NCBI GenBank assembly: GCA_030017935.1
Contig: JASEGF010000074.1
Coordinates: 1 to 9,100, forward strand
DNA length: 9,100 bases
Source of the DNA: Bacteroidales bacterium
Lineage (GTDB): Bacteria; Bacteroidota; Bacteroidia; Bacteroidales; DTU049
Direction of reading: 5' to 3'
The first letter of the stretch is position 1, and every line of letters starts with the position of its first letter. The notes below the pieces were generated by a model. That model was not told the DNA's origin. It was given only the letters and a program-made list of their open reading frames with translations, and did not search any database. The translations under genes and the position numbers were made by a program. This document shows positions 1 through 6,888 of the stretch, in pieces.

Positions 1-7
1 TATTATT

Positions 8-51
8 GCATTACCATAGCACACGGTTTAAACCGTGTGCTATGGTAATGC
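8..51. repeat. Perfect 44-bp palindrome without spacer
   Basis: Positions 8-29 and 30-51 are exact reverse complements of each other (22-bp arms, no spacer, centre between 29 and 30 at GGTTT/AAACC). The core is GC-richer than the surroundings and holds the motif CACACGG and its complement. No T-run follows on either strand, so it does not look like an ordinary terminator. Extragenic palindromes with similar GTGTGC or GTGGGC arms are common as dispersed repeats in some bacteria, so a REP-like or MITE-end repeat is plausible. That identity is inferred, because only one copy lies in this window. It could also act as a bidirectional transcription barrier for a gene left of the window. Confidence 0.75.
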
Positions 52-120
52 TAACTTTAATATTATTCAAGAAAATCCGATATAAATTATTCTTTTATCT
101 TCTTTGCATACCTTGTAACT

Positions 121-156
121 CAAAATAAAAATAGGGATTCATTTGAATCCCTATTT
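121..156 (-). terminator. Rho-independent terminator of the perR-prx operon
   Basis: A perfect 13-bp inverted repeat (arms 129-141 and 144-156, core TAGGGATTCA) lies 10 nt past the peroxiredoxin stop codon. Read on the minus strand, the hairpin is followed at once by TTTTTATTTTG (131 down to 121), a proper U-tract. The plus-strand side is also T-rich (ATTTAATTTTTATTT), so it may stop transcription from both directions. Confidence 0.85.
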
Positions 157-165
157 AATTTTTAT

Positions 166-813
166 TTATTTAAGTTCTTTATAAGTAAACCACCAATCGT
201 ATCCTTCGTAATCTTTTTTACGTTGTTCTATCTCTGCAATATTTTTAGGTGGTGGCACTATACCTTTATCACCTATTAGTTCATTATTTGGCCAATTGTG
301 AGGTAGAGATACTTTGAATTTATCATTCATTTGTAGTGCTCTTAGTGACCTTAAAATTTCATCTATATTTCTGCCAATTTCTTGTGGATAATAAAGCATT
401 ATGCGTATTATTCCATTTGGATCAATTATAAAGACTGCCCTTGTAGTTTCTGAACCTTTACTCGGATGTATCATCCCTAGAGTATTAGCTACGGTTCCTA
501 ATGAATCTGCTATTATGGGGAAAGGTACTTCTACATGTAAATTTTCTTTAATCCATTCTACCCATTTGATATGAGCAAAAACTTGATCTACACTGAGCCC
601 TAGCAATTCTGCATTTAAACTTTTGAATTCATCATTCCTTTTAGCAAAAGCATAAAACTCAGTTGTACATACTGGCGTGAAATCGCCTGGATGACTGAAT
701 AATACTAACCATTTACCTTTGTAATCATCTGGTATGGTTTTGGGACCGTGAGTAGTTAAAACTTTCATTTGTGGTAATGGGTCACCTAATAAGGGAATTT
801 TTCCTGTTTCCAT
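166..813 (-). CDS. Peroxiredoxin, 1-Cys Prx6 type
   Basis: A 215-residue thiol peroxidase that reduces hydrogen peroxide, alkyl hydroperoxides or peroxynitrite in the cytoplasm. The AhpC/TSA thioredoxin fold covers about residues 5-140, with the active-site motif PGDFTPVCTTE at 42-52, giving peroxidatic Cys49 and the usual Thr46. Arg125 in TTRAVFIIDPNG is the likely catalytic arginine. The 1-cysPrx C-terminal dimerisation domain follows and ends in DWWFTYKELK. Cys49 is the only cysteine in the protein. From memory, archaeal and many bacterial relatives have a cysteine after DWWF, where this protein has Thr210. Oxidised Cys49 must therefore be recycled by an outside thiol donor. The start is supported by the typical N-terminus (IPLLGDPLPQM). 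The gene begins 4 nt after the perR stop codon and its A-rich leader has no Shine-Dalgarno sequence. It should be expressed as part of the PerR-controlled operon. The family call is secure; the exact reductant is unknown. Confidence 0.95.
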   Translation of the reverse strand: METGKIPLLGDPLPQMKVLTTHGPKTIPDDYKGKWLVLFSHPGDFTPVCTTEFYAFAKRNDEFKSLNAELLGLSVDQVFAHIKWVEWIKENLHVEVPFPIIADSLGTVANTLGMIHPSKGSETTRAVFIIDPNGIIRIMLYYPQEIGRNIDEILRSLRALQMNDKFKVSLPHNWPNNELIGDKGIVPPPKNIAEIEQRKKDYEGYDWWFTYKELK

Positions 814-817
814 ATTT

Positions 818-1237
818 TTATTTTTTTATGGGTTGTTTTTCATTTTTTAAATTTATTATAACATCTATATCACCACTATTAGCTATTTGAGGGTATTTAT
901 TTTTGAAATATTCAGACAGTAGATTCTCTAAATCTTTATCTTCTAAATCTTCGATATTACCATCAGAATAATATAGATGAAAATGCTTCTCCTTTTTAAT
1001 ATCATACCTAATTACATTTTTATCTGTCATTAATTTATTAACAATATTTTTTTTCTCAAATTCTATTAAAATATTATATATAGAAGATAATGATATAATT
1101 GGCAATTCATTTTTTAGATGTAAATAAATATCTTCAGCACTTGGATGTATCGTAGAATTCATCAAATACTCTAATACTTTTATTCTTTGTATTGTAGCCT
1201 TAATCTTGTGAGTTTTCAAAGTATTCAACGCATCCAT
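818..1237 (-). CDS. perR: Fur-family peroxide sensor, PerR-like, without cysteines
   Basis: A 139-residue metal-dependent repressor of the Fur family. Residues 1-80 form the winged-helix DNA-binding domain (HPSAEDIY at 31-38, recognition helix around SLSSIYNIL at 49-57). Residues 81-130 form the dimerisation domain. Aligned by eye with Bacillus PerR, the five regulatory-metal ligands all appear kept: His31, Asp79, His85, His87 and Asp97 (for H37, D85, H91, H93 and D104). Asp rather than Glu at the last position is typical of PerR. PerR senses peroxide by metal-catalysed oxidation of two of these histidines. Unlike Bacillus PerR, the protein has no cysteine at all: both CxxC pairs of the structural zinc site are gone and the first region is one residue shorter (HFHLYYSDGNIED). 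It is first in an operon with the peroxiredoxin, which strongly supports a peroxide-stress role. Other Fur-family specificities cannot be ruled out. Confidence 0.88.
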   Translation of the reverse strand: MDALNTLKTHKIKATIQRIKVLEYLMNSTIHPSAEDIYLHLKNELPIISLSSIYNILIEFEKKNIVNKLMTDKNVIRYDIKKEKHFHLYYSDGNIEDLEDKDLENLLSEYFKNKYPQIANSGDIDVIINLKNEKQPIKK

Positions 1238-1258
1238 TTATTGTTAAATTTTATATTG

Positions 1259-1266
1259 CAAAATTA
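1259..1266 (-). promoter_or_regulatory. Candidate -7 box of the perR-prx operon
   Basis: Read on the minus strand this is TAATTTTG followed by C, an exact match to the Bacteroidota -7 element TAnnTTTGY. It would start transcription about 15 nt before the perR ATG. No clear TTTG -33 element is visible at 17-23 nt. The dyad at 1281-1314 covers that upstream space instead, as expected if a repressor binds there. Confidence 0.35.
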
Positions 1267-1280
1267 ATAATATTTTTTAA

Positions 1281-1314
1281 ATTAGAATAATTATTAAATT
1301 ATAATTTTTCTAAT
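1281..1314. promoter_or_regulatory. Inverted repeat and PerR-box-like site upstream of perR
   Basis: ATTAGAA (1281-1287) and TTCTAAT (1308-1314) are exact reverse complements 20 nt apart, and they hold the only G and C in this AT stretch. Nested inside are two smaller palindromes, AATAATTATT (1286-1295) and AAATTATAATTT (1296-1307). Positions 1282-1296 match 12 of the 14 defined bases of the Bacillus PerR box TTATAATnATTATAA. The site lies just upstream of the perR -7 box, where autorepression would act. In DNA this AT-rich such matches can arise by chance, so the operator role is inferred. Confidence 0.35.
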
Positions 1315-1318
1315 AAAA

Positions 1319-1353
1319 TTTGTAACTAATTGTTTATCTTTAATTTACATTTG
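1319..1353 (+). promoter_or_regulatory. Candidate promoter P1 of the histidine kinase gene
   Basis: TTTG (1319-1322) and TACATTTG (1346-1353) match the Bacteroidota -33 and TAnnTTTG -7 elements, with a 23-nt spacer at the long end of the usual range. A small dyad, ATGATA-TT-TATCAT (1356-1369), sits at the predicted start of transcription. From here the leader to the preferred ATG at 1434 would be roughly 70 nt. Confidence 0.35.
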
Positions 1354-1408
1354 AAATGATATTTATCATATAAAAAATGACAAAATTTTATTTTATACAA
1401 AAAACTAT

Positions 1409-1417
1409 TATTTTTGT
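1409..1417 (+). promoter_or_regulatory. Candidate -7 box P2 of the histidine kinase gene
   Basis: TATTTTTGT fits TAnnTTTGY exactly and would start transcription about 10 nt before the ATG at 1434, which supports that start over the one at 1377. No TTTG is seen at the right distance upstream, so the match is weaker than it looks in such AT-rich DNA. Confidence 0.25.
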
Positions 1418-1433
1418 AAAAATATTTTATTTA

Positions 1434-3470
1434 ATGAGAAGAATAATACTTACTATTTACTTAATATTATCAATAATTACTATTAAATTATTAGCTGATG
1501 ATAAACAAGTAAAAAATTATGAATTATTTAAAAATTCAAAAGATTTTTCTTTAGTTGAAATAATAGATAAATTAAATACAATAGATGATACAAATGCGAT
1601 AAATAACTATTTTGATTTATTAGAGAGCCAAATATTATTTCAAAATGATTTAACATTCTCTGCAAAATTAGAATTTGCTAGAGGTTATATGAATTATTTA
1701 TATTCTAATAATTTACAAGCTTTAAAGCATTTTGCTACTTCATATAAATTATTCAATTCTCTGAAAGATACAAATGGGATAGTGTATTCTCTTTATTATC
1801 AGAGCATTATTGCTAATAATATAAATTTGAATTCAATAATATTAAATAATTTCATAGAAGCTAAAAAATATATACCTGGATTTAAAAATGATAGTCTATT
1901 AATAGAATTTTATAGATTATTAGGCTCTGCATATTTTAAAATGAATTTGTTCAACGAGAGTATCGATGCTGTGCAGTCTGCTATAGAGCTATCATATAGG
2001 ATTAATAGCACCGAACAATTATTACGCTGTTATATGAATTTAGCACTTAATTTTATACAAATTAATAAATATAAAGAAGCAGAAGATCTTTTGACAGATG
2101 TTTTAGAAAAGTCAAAAAAATTAAATAATGATAATCTTATTGGTATAGCATACTCATATTTAGGTTATTTATATAATACTTTAGGACAATATGAAAAATG
2201 CATAGAATATAATCTAAAAGCTATAGAATATCGTAAAAAGGTTAAAGACAAATCTGGAATAACTGCAGAGCTAAATAACATAGCTGATAGCTATTTCAAA
2301 TTAGGTAAATACACCAAAGCATTAGAATATGCTGAAGAAGCTATAAGATATGCTGATAGCCTTAATAATATAGATTCTAAAATAGCAACTAATTTAATAA
2401 TTGCTGAAACCTATGCTCAATTAGGTAATTACAAAAATGCTTATGAAACTTTACAAAAATCTTATAATGCTTATAAGGACAAATATAATCAGATGTTTAT
2501 CCAAGAAGCTATAGATATATTGGTTAAGAGTAATTACGACTATCTCATTAATGAAAATATGTCACTTAAACAAAATATAGAGTTAAATAATAAATTATTA
2601 AAAAATAATAAACAATTACAATTTTTCTTGATTATTAGTTTGTTATTTGCTCTAGTGATAGCACTTTTGCTATATAGGAATACCAGAATCAATCGCAAAT
2701 ATGTTAGAGAAATGGCAGAGATGAATGCAGAGCTTATAAATATTAATGAAAAATTAAAAGAAAATGAAAAAGAACTACAAATAGCTAATCAAACTAAAGA
2801 TAAATTTTTAAGTATTATCGCTCATGATATCCGTAATCCTATAGCTAGCATAATGAGTTTTATAAATATTATGAGAAGAGATTTTGATGATATGCCTGCT
2901 AAAGAGAGAAATGAACTTATCGATGAATTAGAAAAAGTAGTTACTAATACTAACCAACTTTTGGATAATTTATTATTGTGGGTGAGATCACAATCAGGAA
3001 GAATCGACGTTAAAATAGTAGATGCTAATCTAAAAGACATTTTTTCTCAAATGCAAGATCTCTTTTCTTCATTAGCAAGTCAAAAATCGATAAAACTAGT
3101 TTTCGAAGGACAAAATGAACTAATATTCAAAACCGATATAGATATGCTTAATACTATATTGAGGAATCTTATTAGTAATGCTATAAAATTCACCCCATCA
3201 AATGGCATAGTAACAATAAAAAGCATTATTGAAAATAATAAACTCATAATTTCAGTCAGTGATACTGGAGTAGGTATGTCTGATGATATAAAACAAAAGA
3301 TATTTAAAATAGGTGAAAAAGTAGTACAATATGGCACCAATCAAGAGAGGGGGTCTGGACTAGGTCTTTTACTAGTCAAAGAATTTGTAACACTTTTAAA
3401 TGGCACAATAGATTTTGAAAGTGAAAAGGGCAAAGGAACCACATTTACAGTAACGCTACCTTTAAATTGA
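1434..3470 (+). CDS. TPR-sensor membrane histidine kinase
   Basis: A sensor histidine kinase of 678 residues from the chosen start. An in-frame ATG at 1377 would add 19. I chose 1434 because it gives a standard signal peptide (MRRIIL, a hydrophobic run, cleavage near LLA-DD). Numbered from there, residues 25-370 are mainly TPR helices, clearest in 240-345 (YLGYLYNTLGQYEKCIEY, ADSYFKLGKYTKALEYAEEA), and probably periplasmic. One membrane segment follows at about 396-414, then a charged coiled-coil linker (420-455). The kinase core has the H box IIAHDIRNP with phosphoacceptor His464, the N box NLISNAIKFTP with Asn582, the G1 box DTGVGM at 610-615 and the G2 box GSGLGL at 640-645. It ends GTTFTVTLPLN with no receiver domain. 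The core looks active. No response regulator gene is adjacent, so its partner and signal are unknown. TPR kinases of this build are common in Bacteroidota. Confidence 0.92.
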   Translation: MRRIILTIYLILSIITIKLLADDKQVKNYELFKNSKDFSLVEIIDKLNTIDDTNAINNYFDLLESQILFQNDLTFSAKLEFARGYMNYLYSNNLQALKHFATSYKLFNSLKDTNGIVYSLYYQSIIANNINLNSIILNNFIEAKKYIPGFKNDSLLIEFYRLLGSAYFKMNLFNESIDAVQSAIELSYRINSTEQLLRCYMNLALNFIQINKYKEAEDLLTDVLEKSKKLNNDNLIGIAYSYLGYLYNTLGQYEKCIEYNLKAIEYRKKVKDKSGITAELNNIADSYFKLGKYTKALEYAEEAIRYADSLNNIDSKIATNLIIAETYAQLGNYKNAYETLQKSYNAYKDKYNQMFIQEAIDILVKSNYDYLINENMSLKQNIELNNKLLKNNKQLQFFLIISLLFALVIALLLYRNTRINRKYVREMAEMNAELININEKLKENEKELQIANQTKDKFLSIIAHDIRNPIASIMSFINIMRRDFDDMPAKERNELIDELEKVVTNTNQLLDNLLLWVRSQSGRIDVKIVDANLKDIFSQMQDLFSSLASQKSIKLVFEGQNELIFKTDIDMLNTILRNLISNAIKFTPSNGIVTIKSIIENNKLIISVSDTGVGMSDDIKQKIFKIGEKVVQYGTNQERGSGLGLLLVKEFVTLLNGTIDFESEKGKGTTFTVTLPLN

Positions 3471-3694
3471 TAAATAAAAATATTTATCTAACGGATCGTC
3501 CTCGAGAATTGATAAACTTTTAATAACTCTATAGCCTCATGATTATTGAGAAAATTTAGTTTTTTAATTATATGAACTTATTGCCTACATAAAATTAAAG
3601 CCAAATACCCATTTACATTTCATATTTACTTTAATATTCTTCAGTAAGATCCATTATATTCAAATACTTTTTATGTACTCTAAATATTCACATT
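3471..3694. other. Non-coding gap between convergent genes
   Basis: This stretch separates the ends of the histidine kinase and helix-hairpin-helix genes. I see no open reading frame, RNA gene or strong terminator in it. A weak AT hairpin (GATAAATA/TATTTATC, 3469-3488) overlaps the kinase stop codon. A short patch, CGGATCGTCCTCGAG (3493-3507), is richer in G and C than its surroundings; its meaning is unknown. Confidence 0.6.
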
Positions 3695-4585
3695 TTATTC
3701 AACAGTAATATATGGTAATATCTTATTATATATACTATCATTTATCAACTTCAATTTTTTTAATTCTTCTACAGAGTTGTAATTACCATGATTTTGTCTA
3801 TAGTTATAAATAGAAATTGATAAATTGTAACCAATATATGGATGACGTGCTAATTCTTTGATACTTGCTTTGTTAATATTAATTTTTTTTATTATATATG
3901 GATTTATATTTATATATGGTTTTAATGTTTCTATTAAAGAGTCATTAAAGCCATATATCATTTTTAATTGATCATAGTCAGTAAAGCCACCTAATTTATT
4001 TCTTAATTCTAAGATTTTTTTTGCTCTATAACCACCTATGCCAGGCACTTTTATTAAATTGATACTGTCTACAGTATTGAGCTCTACTAGTATTTGTTCT
4101 TTTATCTTCTTACTTTGTTTAGATGCAATAAAGCTATCTGGCAAAAGAATATATGGAGATAATAATTCATATATTTCATCATTTATAAAATATAATTTTT
4201 TGAAATCTTTTTTTGTATAAAATTTAGCCCCCGCACTTCTATAATTAATAAAACTTTGTGTTTGCTTGTCGGTAAATCCTATTTTTTTAAAATCTTGAGC
4301 ACTAATTGTATTCGGATTAAAAGGAAAAGGGTCTAGAGAGTTGATACTCCAATTATCATAATTCGCTGATGATTTATTATTTTTATCTTCTAATGCTAAT
4401 GCTCTATTATTTTGTAATTCAGTTGCTATACTGTCTAATTTATTAAAATCTTTTATTTGTGGTTTATAAAATATGTCAATAGTCAGTGGGATAAAGGAAA
4501 TGAAAAAAATTAAAATAGCTAAAACGAAAATACCTTTCCATTCAGATATTGAAATATGAAAAAATTCTTTTCCATTTTTTTTCAT
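3695..4585 (-). CDS. Membrane-anchored protein with three helix-hairpin-helix repeats (ComEA-like)
   Basis: A 296-residue protein with a short basic N-terminus, one membrane segment at about 18-39, a low-complexity Asn/Ser-rich linker (55-85) and three helix-hairpin-helix units. The first runs from FNPNTIS (89-95) to about 147, the second from VELNTVD (167-173) to 227 with the hairpin PGIGGYRAKKI (181-191), the third from ININKAS (235-241) to 294. Each unit ends in a Y-I type strand (SPYI, KPYI, LPYI), which shows internal repetition. HhH motifs bind the DNA backbone without sequence preference, and ComEA uses them to draw in DNA during natural transformation. The topology suggests the repeats face the periplasm. 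The second unit keeps the classical PGIG hairpin; the first and third are degenerate, so protein binding is an alternative. The start ATG overlaps the upstream stop in ATGA, so it is translationally coupled to the sorting-domain gene. A DNA-uptake role is inferred. Confidence 0.85.
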   Translation of the reverse strand: MKKNGKEFFHISISEWKGIFVLAILIFFISFIPLTIDIFYKPQIKDFNKLDSIATELQNNRALALEDKNNKSSANYDNWSINSLDPFPFNPNTISAQDFKKIGFTDKQTQSFINYRSAGAKFYTKKDFKKLYFINDEIYELLSPYILLPDSFIASKQSKKIKEQILVELNTVDSINLIKVPGIGGYRAKKILELRNKLGGFTDYDQLKMIYGFNDSLIETLKPYININPYIIKKININKASIKELARHPYIGYNLSISIYNYRQNHGNYNSVEELKKLKLINDSIYNKILPYITVE

Positions 4586-4983
4586 ATTATAAGCAATAAA
4601 AAGCTACCTCTTAACTTTTTACTCACTCCATTACTGAATTGAACATACAATTTATACACAAAAGATTTTGAATAATTATGAATAGTTGCCATATCTGCCT
4701 GATCGCCGCCCCATCTAGCATAGGGATCAGTAGTATAGAATACTTGTTGCCCATTAATGCTAAATATTCTCAATTCATATTTAATAATCGGATAATTATA
4801 ATAAATGAAAGGATAAAAATAATCATTTAGTCCATCACCGTTTGGGGTAAATGCATTAGGTACTGTGATTAACGGTTCTACATAATCTAAATTGACATCT
4901 ATTGTATCGTAGGGTGTTTGTGCTTTTGATAAACTTATCATTAAAAAGCTCATCATCACGAGCAATATCATTTTTTTAGACAT
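4582..4983 (-). CDS. Small secreted protein consisting of a type IX (CHU_C, type B) sorting domain
   Basis: A 133-residue protein with a clear signal peptide (MSKKMILL, hydrophobic core, cleavage after SKA at residue 21). After only about 20 linker residues it carries the gliding-motility-associated C-terminal domain: VPNAFTPNGDGLNDYF (41-56), then YELRIFSINGQQVF (69-82), DPYARWGG (86-93), VYKLYV (109-114) and the final GSFLLLI. This domain normally sits at the end of long adhesins or enzymes and sends them through the type IX secretion system to the cell surface. Here it is nearly the whole mature protein, so there is no evident cargo. The reading frame is intact from signal peptide to domain end, which argues against a recent fragment. 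It overlaps the helix-hairpin-helix gene downstream by ATGA and is preceded by a -7 box match. Its function is unknown; it may be a small surface or periplasmic partner of the HhH protein. Confidence 0.85.
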   Translation of the reverse strand: MSKKMILLVMMSFLMISLSKAQTPYDTIDVNLDYVEPLITVPNAFTPNGDGLNDYFYPFIYYNYPIIKYELRIFSINGQQVFYTTDPYARWGGDQADMATIHNYSKSFVYKLYVQFSNGVSKKLRGSFLLLII

Positions 4984-5000
4984 AATCTATTTTTTATTTT

Positions 5001-5009
5001 GCAAAATTA
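5001..5009 (-). promoter_or_regulatory. Candidate -7 box of the sorting-domain/HhH operon
   Basis: The minus strand reads TAATTTTGC, the same nine bases as the candidate -7 box in front of perR and an exact TAnnTTTGY match. It would start transcription about 12 nt before the ATG at 4983. No -33 TTTG is visible at 17-23 nt. Confidence 0.35.
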
Positions 5010-5140
5010 TAAAATATTTTGATAATATGGATATTTTTTGTATAAAATTGAAATAAAATTTTAATGCAGCAATAAACATATTAATCTTGCATTTATTTAA
5101 TGATAAGTGTCGTTTATAAATAAGTAAATATAAATAATGT

Positions 5141-6643
5141 TTACTTTTTTTTCAATGCATTTTTAATAAACTTGAAAAAACCTGGTTCCAAATAGTAAAT
5201 AATAGGTACATATATTAATAACAAACCATTATGAGCTAAAATGTTTAGTAAATGATTATCTATAGTTGGTATAAATGATCCTATAAAAACAATTAAGATA
5301 CCAGAAATAATATAAATAATTAGTTTAGTAAGTTCATAAGGAACTGGATAATATTTTTGTGAAAGAAAATAACTAGCTAATGCAATAGTAAAATTACATA
5401 TTAGATTAGCCCAGGCGCTACCTACATAGCCAATCTTAGGTATCAAAATAATATTTAAAATTATTAAAATTGCTGTGCCAATTATACTTACTAAAGCTCC
5501 CAAAAGAGTTTTATCAGTTAGTTTATACCAAATACTCAAATTATAAAAAATACCTAAAAATAATTGACTAAGTAATAAAATATTCACTACCGGTAGCCCT
5601 TCGAAATAAGATTCGCCAACAAAATATTTTACATAATCCATATTTAACATTGTAAGAGCATAGATGAGGACTAGAGTAATAACAAAATAATTCATCACTC
5701 TAGCATAAGTTTTTTTGGCATCTTGTTCTGTTGATTGCTCGAAAAAAAATGGATCTGCTGCATAGCGAAAAGCTTGCAATGCGAGACTCATAATTACAGA
5801 AAATTTAAATACCATCCCATAAACTCCCACTTGATGCATTGCTATATCTGGAGGTAATAAATTTTTCAATAATATTCTATCAATATTATTATTTAATATA
5901 CCAGAAAGTCCTAAAATCAATAATGGTAATGCATATTTAAGCATAATAATCCATAGATGCTTATCTATACGTAGCTTCACTCGTTTATAATATGGGAATA
6001 ACAGTATTAAATTTAATAAACTTGTAATCAGATTGGCTACAAAAATATATCCTATCCATGGTGTACCATTTGTGAATATTGATAAAAAATTTTGTAAATC
6101 AGGATGATTATTATATAAATTGGGAATTATAACTAAAAATAAAATATTTAGAAAAACATTTATAATGATATTTACTATGCGGATGGTAGCAAAAGTGATT
6201 GCTTTTCCCTTACTTCTTAAATAAGCAAATGGAATGCTAGATATCGCATCTGCTCCAGCTATAATGGCAAAAAATATTACATATTTCGCATTACCTGTGT
6301 ATCCTAATCCACTAGCTATATTATTTGAAAATATACTTAATATTAATATAAACAAACTTGAAGTTAATAAAATAGAACTAAACGCTGTGCTATAAACTCT
6401 TTCTTGATCATTTAAATTTTTGTCATTTATAAATCTAAAAAAAGCTGTTTCCATTCCATAGGTTAAAATAACTAAAAATATGGCTGCGTATGCGTAGAAT
6501 TCTACATAAACAGCTGCTTCTGCTGGCAAAAATAATCTAGAGTATAATGGTACTAATAAATAATTTAATAATCTACCTAAAATGCTACTGATACCATAAA
6601 TAACTGTTTGCTTTGCTAATGAAGATACAGATCCTTGTGTCAT
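5141..6643 (-). CDS. Polysaccharide flippase, Wzx-like (MOP superfamily)
   Basis: A 500-residue inner-membrane protein with about 14 hydrophobic helices (near 13-35, 47-68, 85-105, 118-138, 150-173, 196-217, 232-251, 270-292, 313-333, 350-371, 380-401, 406-427, 438-458, 468-484), as in polysaccharide-transport members of the MOP superfamily. The N-terminus (KQTVIYGISSILGRLLNYLL) and the central motif NNNIDRILLKNLLPP with QAFRYAADPFFF (290-301) are typical of the Bacteroidota branch, annotated as lipopolysaccharide biosynthesis protein or oligosaccharide flippase. Such proteins turn lipid-linked sugars across the inner membrane for O-antigen, capsule or exopolysaccharide. The C-terminus is basic (KNALKKK). 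No glycosyltransferase or polymerase gene lies nearby, so the substrate cannot be inferred. The gene has its own promoter (6667-6696) and a 157-nt gap before the next gene on the strand, so it is probably a separate unit. The family is secure; the substrate is unknown. Confidence 0.92.
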   Translation of the reverse strand: MTQGSVSSLAKQTVIYGISSILGRLLNYLLVPLYSRLFLPAEAAVYVEFYAYAAIFLVILTYGMETAFFRFINDKNLNDQERVYSTAFSSILLTSSLFILILSIFSNNIASGLGYTGNAKYVIFFAIIAGADAISSIPFAYLRSKGKAITFATIRIVNIIINVFLNILFLVIIPNLYNNHPDLQNFLSIFTNGTPWIGYIFVANLITSLLNLILLFPYYKRVKLRIDKHLWIIMLKYALPLLILGLSGILNNNIDRILLKNLLPPDIAMHQVGVYGMVFKFSVIMSLALQAFRYAADPFFFEQSTEQDAKKTYARVMNYFVITLVLIYALTMLNMDYVKYFVGESYFEGLPVVNILLLSQLFLGIFYNLSIWYKLTDKTLLGALVSIIGTAILIILNIILIPKIGYVGSAWANLICNFTIALASYFLSQKYYPVPYELTKLIIYIISGILIVFIGSFIPTIDNHLLNILAHNGLLLIYVPIIYYLEPGFFKFIKNALKKK

Positions 6644-6666
6644 TTTGATTCTAGTGTGTTATATTT

Positions 6667-6696
6667 ACAAAAATAATCAATTCGTATAATAACAAA
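6667..6696 (-). promoter_or_regulatory. Bacteroidota-type promoter of the flippase gene
   Basis: On the minus strand TTTG (6696-6693) is followed after 17 nt by TATTTTTGT (6675-6667). Both elements and the spacing fit the Bacteroidota -33/-7 consensus TTTG-N17-23-TAnnTTTGY. The predicted transcript starts about 15-20 nt before the ATG at 6643. It is the best promoter match in the window. Confidence 0.5.
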
Positions 6697-6888
6697 ATTT
6701 TATTTAACTAAAGTTAAAAAAAAATATTTAGTTATATAGTGCTCAATTTGATATAAAAAATAGAAAAAATTTTATAAATAAATAGCAAAAACAATTATAT
6801 ATCAATAATAAAAATTTAATAATTTAAACCATAATTTATTCGATTAATGTAAACTTATAAGATTAAACATATAATATTATAAATTTAT

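Noticed and set aside
1377..1433. Earlier in-frame ATG of the kinase gene (19 more residues)
   Set aside because: It would put a second hydrophobic stretch before the signal peptide. The ATG at 1434 gives a standard signal peptide and follows a -7 box match. The longer form is not excluded.
2822..3340. Two minus-strand open frames of 72 and 86 codons
   Set aside because: They lie opposite the kinase core, whose H, N and G motifs are well conserved. The antisense translations are low-complexity and show no known domain.
3469..3488. Hairpin GATAAATA-AAAA-TATTTATC as terminator of the kinase gene
   Set aside because: The stem is almost all A-T pairs, overlaps the stop codon and has no T-run after it. 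Such dyads are expected by chance in this composition.
4038..4220. Plus-strand open frame of 60 codons
   Set aside because: It is antisense to the helix-hairpin-helix gene at its second repeat and shows no recognisable domain or promoter.
5125..5145. Imperfect dyad GTAAATAT/ATGTTTAC at the end of the flippase gene
   Set aside because: Only five contiguous pairs plus mismatches, overlapping the stop codon. Too weak to call a terminator.
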